From Baylisascaris procyonis (taxonomy: Eukaryota; Nematoda; Chromadorea; Rhabditida; Ascarididae): a stretch of 64,000 nt of DNA. Positions 19,782 to 31,343 of this stretch are shown here, piece after piece. The DNA is taken from assembly GCA_037389465.1 (NCBI GenBank), contig JAZARR010000250.1:4511001-4575000 (forward strand), given 5' to 3'. The stretch's first letter is position 1. Each line of letters starts with the position of its first letter. Position numbers and translations under genes: made by a program. The notes below the pieces were generated by a model that saw only the letters and a program-made list of their open reading frames with translations, did not search any database and was not told where the DNA came from.

Positions 19782-21086
19782 CTTTCAAGAAATACTATAC
19801 CTGACCGAATAATAATAGCAAGGGCTTCTACTTTTCGCTGTTTTGGAGTTCAGTGCCTCCATTTAATCAGTGGCTCGTATTCAAATGAGGCTTCAGTTTC
19901 CCAGACGCTTCAAAATAAAGCTTCTATTGGACAAGGGAAATATTCAAGAGCAGTCTTTATATCACTAAACACGCTTGATGGAAAAGAAACAAACCGTCGA
20001 TAAGCGTGTCATCCAGTTCAATAGATGGATTCGGGTGAACCATTGTGCACTTGCGAATGAAAAGCTCAGTCAATCGGCTGAATTAACAATTCTTTCAGAC
20101 AATCTCCAACACTCAGACAGACCGTCCTCCGTGGGTCACAGCTTAATTGACAGCCTGAAAGTTCAAGTATGAGCAGGTGCTGAATCGAATACCGGCAGGA
20201 GACAAAAGCAGAACGTTGCAGGGTGGAGGGAGGTAACCGTTGACTGAGATGACTCTGTGAAAATCACGGAAGGACAATCAATATCATGGATATGCGGTGA
20301 AAGTACAGCAAGTAAATGGCAGAGGTGCTATGCATCTTTCGGTTCGGATGTCTGTTGATGTGCAAAATTCACAGAAGCAAGTGTTCTTCCTGTATGACTG
20401 TGCAACGCTTCGATCCTATCGGAACAGGCACATTACAAACTTCCGATTCCTCAGGGAAGTTCCACTTTTTGCGATTGACCATAAAATATCTCTCATCATT
20501 CAAAAAGAAATTGCGCGTTCACGCTGACTTGAAAAAAAAATGTTGATCGTAGCACAAATATGGTAAACAGTGGTAGAGAGATTTCATTGCCCGACCCAAA
20601 CTTGTAACACGCTGAGGCAATATTTCACAGCCGGTTCGAACGCACCTTAAGAAATATGTGTAGCATCGAACAGGTGAAGGTATGAGGACTTCGGAAGTAC
20701 TGAGTAACGGAGATGGGCAATATATCACGCAAATAAATATTCCGGAAGAAAGTTTCTAGTGTCGTAAGCGTATGTTCCTCCACTCCCACAGAAACCGTTT
20801 TTCGTCCCAGTGATAAACTGTTACTATTTACACAACACTTGCAACGTACGAGAAATTCACTTGTATGTTTCATAACGTTGATAGTAACAGCGTATGATGA
20901 GCTTAGGGCTGCGCTTGTGCCCACATCATTCAAGTGATGGGATTGTTCAAGAATTTTGAAGGACATGAGATCCGTTACCGAAGATTTACGGTTGAAATCC
21001 TATCCATATCATCGTATTCAAGACCGTAAAAGTTTATCATTCTGTTATCAACAGCAGGCAGCTAGATTAATTACATCGACATCAGT
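19782..21086. other. Upstream region between the COMMD-like and methyltransferase genes
   Basis: The two genes diverge from here, so it should hold both promoters. A minus-strand frame at 20966-20628 is coding-like in its first 45 residues and has a possible donor at TGT|GTAAAT near 20830 whose phase fits the COMMD exon at 19781. I see no TATA box or other clear promoter element. Confidence 0.3.
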
Positions 21087-22923
21087 ATGTATGTTAATCG
21101 TCATCTCATAGTAACAGTACTGCTCGTTGTAAGTGTATATTTTGAAGCCTTAGAAGCGATGATCTCCGAATTAATGGATGTACCATCAACGCAATGCAAT
21201 GCTCTCGTACCATATTTGGAGTCAAGCATTCTACGAGAATTTCACGATAAATACAAAAGTATCTCGATCAGTGGTCACCAATATACGTTCATTCAGAAAT
21301 GGAACGACAACGGCGTATCCGGTGTGCTTTGGGATTCGGTAATAATTCATCGCTTTTACTATAGACCTATTGATTTGCATGTTTATCGGTCGTTCGGATT
21401 TCGCCCTCAACATAGAATATTTTCTTCTAATAGATAAGTTTGAATTTTTTTATCTTATTTATTTCAGTTTAGTTCTCTTTTTATAACGTTTTTTAAATAT
21501 CAGCGAATCACAAATACGTAATCCATATATATATATAAAACTACACCTCGGTGCAATGGGATTTGGAAGAGGTAATGAGTACCATTATAAACAAAAATGA
21601 TTTCCTGAAAAAGGTTTCGAACCCAACTTTTATCCGCGTGCAAAGTTTAGTCTCAAAGATTACTGCCAAACTCTTAATCTTAGGATGTAAATGTGGCATA
21701 GAGAAGTGAAGAATGGTTCTTCTTAGAAAGGCTTTCGGAATACATAGTTTAGGCAATCGTGCTGGCAAACTATATCGCCTCTCATCCCGAATTGGTACTA
21801 GATCGATCGGTGCTTGAACTTGGAGCCGGTCTTGGTTTACCGAGCATCATAGCTGCTGAAGTCGGAGCTCGTTCTGTTGACACTACCGATCAGCCGCTTG
21901 CGATACCTCTTCTTGTGGAGAATATCAAACGGAATTCCCGAAGTAATGCATTGATAAAGGTTTTTCCACTTGACTGGCGAACAGATCGACCGACGCATCA
22001 GTATCAGGTATGAAAATGTTTCAGCTCTTACGATGTGCTTGTTTGCTATGTAGCACTTGCTCTAATACAGGAATTAAGCCTCAATCTAACAACATAACAA
22101 CCTCACGCTTAGGAGAGATAAATGGTATAGAAAAGGAAAATCAGAGATGAATAAGAAAGACAACTTCATCACCGTGTCGTTATTCGGCAATATATTATAT
22201 GGTTTTGCGATCGGCGATAGATTACTTTTCGAGGTGTAACTTCAAATGATAGCCGTCTTCCGCTAGCTGCTTACCAATTAGAAATGCTTCAAACCGCGGC
22301 CCAAGAGTTATACTGCATAAAACTCCTTGAATACCCGGTCGATCGGTTGTTTTGCCGCCAATTGGAAATCAGAGATAAGAAAATAGGTTCAAAGGAAACT
22401 TACATGTCCCCATTGAGGTTGTTCTTCAGGATCATACTTTATAAAATGCATGTATTCAAAGGTAAATGAAGGAAAATTTTATCTGATTCTGTTAAGCACT
22501 TGCAAGTTTAGCAACTTTGATAGAGATTAGTAGGATATCTACGCACTTACATGGTTTTCTTTCAAAAACGCAGCACTGACGAGCCGGATTTGTGTTGTGC
22601 AGTTCAGAAAATCACGAAGCATGTCGACCATATAAAATCTTTGATGGTGCTGGTATTCGGTACCTGGTCCATAATTGCAGGTGGTACTTGGAGCGGATCT
22701 TGTCTATAATGCGGAATTATTTAAACCCCTCTCAGAGGTTATGAAGCATTCATGTGATAAGTCGACCCTGTTCTTGTTCAGTAATCGAATTCGCTATTTC
22801 AAAGATGAGTTGTTCTATAAAACTCTTGTGGAACAAGGATTCGTAGTGGATAAAGAATTTTATGATAGCGGTTTTGATATTCATATCTTTCGTATCACTG
22901 CCGCAAATGTAGAGAAGTTTTAG
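21087..22923 (+). CDS. METTL21-like protein lysine methyltransferase (Methyltransf_16 family)
   Basis: Three exons join in phase 0: 21087-21338 (donor TCG|GTAATA), 21753-22007 (acceptor TTTAG, donor CAG|GTATGA) and 22681-22923 (acceptor TTGCAG, stop TAG). The product is 249 residues, or 225 if translation starts at the ATG at 21159. Residues 82-94 read WDSAIVLANYIAS, the family's W.S...LA.Y motif. VLELGAGLGLPSI at 104-116 is the SAM-binding motif I, DTTDQP at 127-132 is motif II, and GADLVYN at 173-179 is the post-motif acidic loop. METTL21 enzymes methylate lysines of chaperones and similar targets (HSP70, VCP). The first 24 residues are hydrophobic and signal-like, unusual for this cytosolic family. 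The acceptor-like TTAG at 21150-21153 just before the second ATG suggests that trans-splicing there gives the normal start. Confidence 0.88.
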
Positions 22924-25900
22924 GTAACTCTGTGATACAATTAAATGTTCCTGGCCGGGATCGCGTTCAACCAACGCCTATTCAGTGATGGGTCAGACTC
23001 GATTTAAATGGGGGTTGGGTGAGAAATGATTGATTGATACGGATCGGACTCCACCCCACTCTATAAGCGTATAGGCTTAACCCGCTCCCGACCGAGGCAC
23101 ACACATTCAAGTTGCAACGTGGGCATAAAAATTTTATTCTTCCTAGCATAACAGACTTTATTTTATGATTCTAAATGTATAGCATAGGAAACAATGGCAC
23201 ACAATTTTTTCTCGTTCTCTTGCACTAGAAATTTGTTCGTCTTGGGTGACGATCGATTTTAATTGGTAGGAGTGAGTACTATATGGCCGCTTCCTTGAGA
23301 ACGCTACTGAGTCCTTTGCAAAAACGTACTCTGTTGTTACATGTGGATTTATTCTGTTTTGTTCATGAAGAAATGTTCGCGAGTAGCGATCTCTTCTCCG
23401 TCCCGCTCTCCATTCTCTTGAAAGCTCCAACTTTATGGGTACGGTAATATTATGCTAGCAATACAAACCTATGCTCGAAAAAGATAAGCGATAGATTAGC
23501 AAATTTTGGGCGAATCGTCCAAATGGACAAGCAAAAAATGCACTCATTGCACTGAATATTTTGTGACTTTAAATTGCAGCAGTGATGGTAAATTCATCTT
23601 AGGAACATCCATCAAACTCTGTGAATTGTTTTGAAGTTGCCAGGAAAAATATCATTTCGATTTGGCGTCATATCACTCACCTCATGTTTCCGTCGTAAAT
23701 TCCGACTTCATCCATTTCATAAATCTTTTTTCAATATTTCTTCACTCCAAACATCCAAATTATTAGCATTCTCCCCATATTGCCACCCTGTACAATATTT
23801 ATACCGTTGTGTTTAATATTCATGAAGTAATGTTGACAGTCGCAGTGTGCACATATCCAAAATGCGCTGTAGCATATGCAATGTTTTCTATTCAGAAGAA
23901 TCAAATAAATAAGAGGTTATTAGGAACAATAAAAAAACACCACTAAATACACCTCGTTTAGTACCCAAACTTCAAATTTTCTCCATTAGTCGCATGAATG
24001 GATTGTTTCTATTCAACTTCTAACCATAGTCAAATCGAACAAATTGCAAAATTTGCCCACATTATTTCATGTAGAAAATATATGTTGCTGAACTCACTAC
24101 AGCAGATGTTCTGTTTTGCTCCGTTCTTTCTCTGACACCAAATTTTCCTGCCTTGTCATAGCGAATATATCATATTACCTTCAAAAGAAGGTAGAGGTTT
24201 CATGTTCTTCTCAGACAAAAAGCGGATCGTGTACTTAAATTAAAGCTTGTATTAAATTGATCTACCATTCGAGCACTTTTCATAAGGAGATTAGTACTGA
24301 AGGAGTTGTTTACTTGATGGAGCTGGCGTGCGAAACGGGGACGGTTTGTACAGAAGAAAGGACAATGTTGGGGAAAGATTTGGTTTGGCTGGAGGAGTAT
24401 CAATAAAACACTTTAGGGATGGGCGCCTGCAACGCAGTAGTCGGAGTCATGTTCTTCTGTGGTTAGAATCGCGAGTGATTGCCAATATTTCCCTCCTCAA
24501 ATTTAAGTTTTATTCGTTCTTAATCTCGCAGTATCAACAATGCAAAATTGGTTGAGCTGTTGAACTGTATATTTTTGTGCAGTGATTGGTTGAACTGTAC
24601 ATTAAAAAAATGTGGTCGAAGCTTGCTTCTCTCTTATGTTGTTGTAAGGTCCACTCTTCACCACCGTCTTTCACTAACCTGCAAGAAATAAAACAATTTG
24701 AGTTTGCTTATTCATCTCACAAACGGCCTACCGATGTAAAAGGTGTATTACTGCAGAACATTAACTGCTCAAATCAAGGAAGAAGAAAGCGTGGAGAGGG
24801 AGTGCGGAGAAATACGAACTCCCCCACATTTTAGAGTAACAAACGGTGCTTGAAATCTTGGATGCTCGGAAAATGCTTTTCTCGTTGAAAATGTGGAAAA
24901 AAATCCTTTCTGAGCAAACCAAAAAAATGACTGACATAAGCAGTTGACCGTATATTTTTATAGTATCCCGTCCCAGCCAGAATCAATCACGATCTTACAG
25001 TTGGCGTTATACGCTCATCGGGCGTGCCACATTAGGTACATACTAGAACAAGTGGATCTGAATAAAAGACAGTGACCAGCGAAAACGTTAACGGTAACCT
25101 AGTGACAAAGCATTCCTCCGGCAAGCAGAAGGTCGTAGGTTCCCACCTCTCTGCGGACAATGTCTTCACTAGTCACGGACGGTGGATCATCCCTGTAGCA
25201 AATCTTTTGCCTTAGTCAAACTCAGCTCTTTTTTGCTTCCTTCCGGCAAAACCCCAAGTCTCATTCCATCCAAAACACTTTGGAGTATAGTGCATGTGAG
25301 GAGACGGAGTGGGAGGGGGAGGGGAGGGGAAAGAGGTAACAATGAAGCATACGCTTGCCGCAGTTTACCATGGTGAAATCGGCGTAAATGAAAGCGTAGA
25401 ATTTGTCTGACTAGGAAATTAATGGAACGGCGACGCGTGCAAATGTCTTGCCCCAGCACACCATGGCGCTAATGTTCACTTTTTATTCTTGCATCTCCCC
25501 CTCCCCCCCTCATCCGTCCGAATTACAGACAGTAGTCACCCTCTTACCTTGCCTAGAAATCCCAACTATTTAAGTAATGATGGGGCTATGGTGTTTCAAT
25601 TAAAAAATTAGATGAAATAATTTCTCTGTCCTCTTCGTCCCTTTTCAACCTATAAAACCTCTCACTAACCATATATAATTTTTGAAGAAGTTAGCGAACA
25701 CAACTAAAACAACATTGCTATATTGCCCATTGTCACTGCATTGAATCCTCCTAGTTGATGCGATAATGGGAAAGTCTCATTCGAACTGAGTCTCTTCTTC
25801 ATTTTACCATAGTGCCTCTCTCCTTAAGCTTGGCAAAGAAAAGCGTCTCATTCAATCCGACCGATAGTTCATTCACCAATATCGAGAAAAACCAAATCTA

Positions 25901-26043
25901 AAAGTGGCATCATTATGTTTTACTAAATAACTCACTTATTGATGGCAACATTTTTCTTTGCTTGTGCTCATTTTGAAAAGAATGAGTGGAACCTTAACCA
26001 AATGAATTCGACACATCGTATACAGATAAAGAAAGAAATTCAC
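22924..26043. other. Intergenic region with no confident gene
   Basis: A minus-strand open frame at 23430-23158 ends beside an AATAAA on the same strand, so it could be a 3' terminal exon, but it has no recognisable family. Runs of G/A around 25310-25340 and C-runs near 25500 are low complexity. A SINE-like copy lies at 25085-25180. Nothing else is identifiable. Confidence 0.4.
25085..25180 (+). repeat. tRNA-derived SINE-like fragment, copy 2
   Basis: An A-box-like CCTAGTGACAAAGC is followed by a B-box-like GTCGTAGGTTCCCACC and then CTGCGGACAATGTCTTCACT. The last part matches copy 1 at 18375-18400. Confidence 0.4.
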
Positions 26044-27189
26044 CTAAGTGGTCATTGTATTAAGTATTGTTGAAGTTTCCTTTTCATTTTCAGCTGCATC
26101 GAAATTCGCTACGTTACTTAATTTACCGATAAGTTCCTCGGCAAATCGTCGATATGAAAGTAGATGTTCAGCAAATTCAGTTTTCTCCTTGAACGAGATC
26201 ATTCTTCGCGATATCTAAATATACCGACGCATTTTAGAGATGTGTACTGTCCGATTGAAGTGTATACGATCGAATTTCCACTACGGATCGTCTTTAAGTG
26301 GAATCATATTTAGGGATTCATTGGAACAAATTGCGAAATATCACTAAAAATCCACAAATACTAAAAAATAATAGTGTACAAACTTTTCAAGAAATGTTTT
26401 TAGATAGAAGCGTTAAATGAGACTCGTTGAAACGTTCAAATATTCTTTTTTACGCTTCGATCTTTGATTCATGGTCCGTGATGCGTTGATTTATTTAAGC
26501 TCACAACTGAAAGAGATATAACCATGTACGGTCGCATAAATTGAAAAAAGAGCCACGAGAAAATTTTGTGAAGAGTGAAAGCAGAATTCACCGATATGCG
26601 ACAATAGTTCATCGCTCACCTCAAAGAGTCCCGCCTAATAAGACTTTCGCTTCAAATCTCAATTCAAGATAGACATCAACTTCCTTTAAAATTCCCTTAA
26701 ATAGTGTCTAGCGCTCTAATTTATGATTCAAAAATTCATTATTTTATTATTGCGAACATATTCTTTCACTATCTCGTTTTTCATTTTGAAAAGCTTTTTC
26801 ATTTAACTTAGCATCAAGCTCTTTACCAAGCCTTCCTCCCCTCCTTCTTCCTCCCTCCTTTCCTTCAGAGCTTTATCCACTCAAGAGCTACCCGTATACA
26901 AAATATTGCGAATATTTGCTAAATAGCAGTTCGTATTGAACTTCATGGCATATGTAAATCGGCTATCTAATACGACAATTCGTAGCATTATTTATTAACG
27001 AGAGGACTGCAGTGACAAACGCACCTTAAGGGAGAAGAATGCGAATGTGATGGAATTGAGGATAAGAGCGATAAGGGAGAGTGTCGAGATGAGGACAGCT
27101 GAGATGAGCATCAACATGAACTCGTTGTTCGTATCATGCATCGGTGTATTCCACAATGACGACGATGTATCATCGAAATCCATTCTCAC
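26044..27189 (-). CDS. Small single-pass membrane protein, unidentified
   Basis: Two minus-strand exons join in phase 0: 27189-27025 (165 nt, ATG start, donor AAG|GTGCGT) and 26214-26044 (171 nt, acceptor ATTTAG, stop TAG). The product is 111 residues. Residues 1-24 are polar and acidic. About 25-50 form one strongly hydrophobic helix (FMLMLISAVLISTLSLIALI). The second exon encodes a charged helix with SFKEKTEFAEHLLSYRRFAE. The N-terminus has more acidic residues and the post-membrane side more basic ones, suggesting N-out/C-in. Both exons are too short to stand out alone; the support is agreement of phase, splice sites and a stop. I do not recognise the family. Exon 2 could instead be spliced at a GTAAAT inside it, changing the C-terminus. 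Confidence 0.5.
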
Positions 27190-27235
27190 ATCTAAATTTA
27201 GTGAAAGAAGTCACACAACTGGAATATGTTAAGAT

Positions 27236-28606
27236 AAATTCGGCATCTGCAAATGTTGTTGGATACGAAAGTGCTGCTGGAAGGGGGGGGGGGAGGGGAA
27301 GGTGGAGTCTGCATCTGTCGTTGATATCGCTGCGTAAACATGGGGAAAGGAAGGATCATGAAAATTTTCGGAGGTCGATCCCAATTTCCTCCACCTTGCA
27401 CTAACGTCCACTGTTGTCCACCAACGATTTAACTTCAACGTGCAAGACGATAAATCAAATCACGAGTCTGCGATATGCGCTTCACAGTGTTTTCGAAGTT
27501 TATTCCAAACGGCTTCCTTTATTCACCGCAGTAGAAACAATAGTCAACCATATTCCCCTGGCAGTATATACCTCTACATTAGCTTCCGCGATAACGTCAA
27601 CTATACTAAGCGTAGTCATCTCTCCTATGTGTTAGTTGTTGTGCCATATGGTGAATTTGCATGTCGCAGCTGTTTATGTTGAGAGAAAAAAAAAAATTTT
27701 GTTTGACTTCTTTGGATTCTAACTTCCCCGGATTGTTGAAGTTTTGAGAGCACAGCAAAAACTTTTTGCGCTTGGGCATGTCCGCAAGAGCTGCAAACGC
27801 TTTATCGGATCCTCTCATTGTCTTGCAACCATTGATGGACAGCTCTGAGGTCCAACCACTGATGGACGGCTCCGGAGTTCCACTTCTGTGGAAACTAATT
27901 CGCATAATTAATTTAATCCAAAGCAGTCGATTGCCGTTGTTTACAACGTACGACTGGAAAAATCTGAATAATTTTGTGAATGAACTTTTCGACAAGCTCG
28001 ACTCCTGAGTCATTTACCAGTACCTGCATAACAAGTGAGTGAATAATCAACTTACAAACAATCCCACTACTTTGTACTATTGCAGCAAGTCCGAGAAGAA
28101 ATTCTTGTAAAGATCGAAGCCGGTTGATTATCCAACAAAATGTCGAAATAAAACACTCTAATGTGTACAGCAATTTTGAGAAAGCAATATTTGCATAAAA
28201 AAATGAATGTCACAATTTCTGTAAAAACATTTCCTAGTCATATTAAGTTGGTTTTGAGAAAATTTCAATTCTTTTCTGAGTTCGACGGAAAAAATGTTAT
28301 TATTGGATGCAAACTGTTTTTGCATGAATGCCAAAAGAAGCAATCATATGATTAGATAGCCAAACAAAAGAAAAGTTGGGATCGATTCGGTGACCATTCA
28401 AAGAACCTCAATGATACATAACCATAAATCGTGATGGTTCATAGGAAAAACTTGGCTAATATTCACTAGGCAAGACAACATCTTTAGTGTCCTATTATAC
28501 ATCGAGTAATAGCGATATCACAAATCTTCACGATCAAGTGTCGTCAATGTCGCATCTGACACCGTCAATTCGTACAGTGCTCATGTGTTTCTTACCTACT
28601 TAGTAC
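27236..28606. other. Region with one plus-strand exon candidate at 27766-28008
   Basis: The plus-strand frame ending at TGA 28006-28008 has coding-like composition and reads KLIRIINLIQSSRLPLFTTY near its end, possibly a last exon. It includes a short internal repeat (PLMDSSEVQPLMDGSGVP). A G-run occurs at about 27283-27297. No family is recognised. Confidence 0.2.
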
Positions 28607-28866
28607 CATGTCTGAGTTGACGTTATTTAACGGATGTCTTTCATCCTTACGGAAGACCACGATCATCTCATCCTCACTCAAGACGCCTGCATAGCATTGG
28701 TAAACCACCTTGTTCACTCTGCAATGTTATAGAAAGCATTCGCAAAAAACGCAAATCATCCCTCTTTTTCAACTCCATCTCTTCTACTCCAGCGAACTTT
28801 CACTTCTATTCTCGTTAGGTCAAGCGACCGCTCCGTGATAACCCAAGCATAACCTGGCCACTCCTC
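28607..28866 (-). CDS. Candidate exons of an unidentified gene
   Basis: The minus-strand segment 28718-28607 has a TTGCAG acceptor and an ATG|GTACTA donor and encodes 37 stop-free residues (VNKVVYQCYAGVLSEDEMIV and following). Upstream, a TTTGTCAG acceptor precedes an exon starting at 28866 with EEWPGYAWVITER. If it is spliced at CG|GTCGCT (28829) the phase matches the next exon. Read on without splicing, it continues with another 23 residues to a stop. Both pieces have good codon-like composition. I could not find the remaining exons or name the protein. Confidence 0.3.
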
Positions 28867-28871
28867 CTGAC

Positions 28872-31343
28872 AAACAGAAGCCAAAAAAAGAGCATCCATT
28901 CTTTCATCCCTCTCTATTTTATGCTTTCAACTATAAAAGCAAGGGCCCCTCCCCTCTCCAATCACTGCAACAACAAGCTCGCTATTGAACTGTGAGAACC
29001 GAATACGAATATTCAGTATTCCCTAACTCCATTCGTTTCACTCTCTAACAATGTTTCCTGTGAAAACAGCGTCACATCTTTTCTTTATGCATCATAAAAT
29101 GTCTTCCACTAAAAAAAGTACGAATCACACTGCTTTTATCACCTGCAAAATGTTATAAAGTGTCACAAATCCGTTGACATGATTATAAAGTGAACATGAG
29201 ATCATCCATGTAACGGAAAAGCTAAAGTGGGAGAGCACATGTGGAAGCATGACACGATATGCGTTTCTTCCATTCCACCAAACCAACCGATCAGATAAAT
29301 GCTCAAGGAACGATGAAATAACACGCAACAATAACTTCCTATGCGAGCAATCGTTTACAAATGTTCAGTTAAAATAGACTCGAGATTCGAATTGTAAATC
29401 GCACAGCATTTATCACAATAGCATAAAACCTAAATGAAATGACCAGCATAGTTAAATTTGGAAAGCCTACCGAATTCCATCAGCTTATATTCTTGGATGG
29501 ACGGATCTATATACGCATATGCGCGCATACAGATGATGACATCATAATGCGCCGCAAAGAAAAAAACGAAACATATATAAACACCCGAACGGCAAGAATG
29601 GTCCTATTTTTAGAAAAATCAGAAAACTAGAATTGTCATACCGAACTTAAAAACAAATCAACGAGCATATCCACACAGTTAGAATACAATCATCTGATGA
29701 TAAGCACGAGTGATTAGTTGAAGTGATAAAAGAAATGCCTTTTTTCTAAGCCTCGCCTGATTCGAAATTAAATATAGGCTAGAATCAAGAATTTGTGGTA
29801 GTTATAAACCTGAAGGTTTACAAACGAATGAACGCGATACACCTAGAATCTAATCCTTAACCGCAAACCATAAACAAATTCACAAATACCGCCCCTTAAC
29901 ACTACTCATTAACAGCAATAGTTAACTGCTGTCACGCAATAAAAAGACGCATAAAACCAAGAGAGACTCAAAGATCAAGACAGTGCATATTTAAAAGAAA
30001 GAAACAAAATAACAAAAATCCAAGTCATATCACCATAATGGAATCACATAGACGAATAATAAGATGCTGCATGAATATTTCAAAGCAATAAAAAGAAAAT
30101 CCATTCTATCTCTTAATAAAACCGTTCAACGAAAATATATTAGTTGATACCCTAATTATTAGTAACTAAAAATAATGCTAAGAATAAATTAAATGCTCAT
30201 CAAAGACAATGAACAAAATAAAAGTAAAATAACTGAATAATAAAACAATAACGGCTCGTTAAAATAAGCTCATCATACGAACAGCAGTAAATTGCAAACG
30301 AAACTAGCAAACTGCAACCTTCTGCATCACTCCGAAAACATCTAATGCAACTCTCAACACGATATTCAGAAATAACACAATATACAAAATCATTCACTCA
30401 CTTCTCCTTCAAGAAGTAATGCTACCCGCCATACAATCCCTAAAACTTGGCGCATGCATATATCAATCGGCGATGGTCCCCTCAAACATGCAAAAAGAGA
30501 CTGCCAAAAATTCATAAATTAACGCAGATCGACGGCAAAAAGATGCAACTACTACGCCACAAGTCGGAAAGGAACGATTCCAGCAGTGCAATCAGGTTTA
30601 TGCATCGAATGCAGATTATAGAGCCCACCATTCAAAACAGTCATATTGTCACCAAGTACCATATGCAGGTAACGAAAATTATAATCCCTAAACAACAGTC
30701 CCATGCGAGAGTCCCGTAAAAAGTTGAAACATTTTAGCACAACGCTTTCTGCAACAGGCAGACCACAAAAAATCCCCTAGGGATAACTGTAAAACACATT
30801 AACCACCATCTATCTTCTCAACCGATGCACTGCTCATGGCTTAAACTTCAGATTTTTGGAACAACACTGTCTGAACCAGCATCTTCGAAAATCAGTTTTG
30901 CGAGTGGACCCCAAGCCTTTTGGGCATAACCATGCTCAAATGGCGGCTCTGAGCAATTTCTGCTCAGTTGTCAACACTAACGGACAAGGTAATACGCAGT
31001 AATGCCCACATATACTTATCTAAGCATTAATAAATCAATGTTTGTTCAACACTCCCCTCAGCAATCTTTCTTATTCCAACACAAAATATGGATATCTCCT
31101 TCTCAAGTCATCAATGAGGAAAATAATCGAATAAGCCAGCAATGATAAAGAAAGCGATCACACCAAAAATAACCTTTCATTTACTAGTAGAGTTGAACTT
31201 TATGGTATTTCATTAAATGCATCAGTTTTAGCAAGTGGACCTTTCCGAAAACATCAACTACGAATACCGAGTTCAATATAGAGCGCATAAATAAAGCACT
31301 GATTAAGAAGGAAAGGCTTTAGGGGAATGCACACAACAGCATT
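28872..31343. other. AT-rich intergenic DNA
   Basis: One weak minus-strand exon candidate lies at about 29315-29147 with a GCAG|GTGATA donor. Elsewhere only short frames and A-rich stretches are present. No RNA gene or repeat was recognised. Confidence 0.4.

Noticed and set aside
22284..22469. 61-codon frame in the methyltransferase gene
   Set aside because: It lies in intron 2; exons 2 and 3 join in phase and match the family without it.
25085..25180. tRNA gene
   Set aside because: A- and B-box-like sequences, but no closing acceptor stem.
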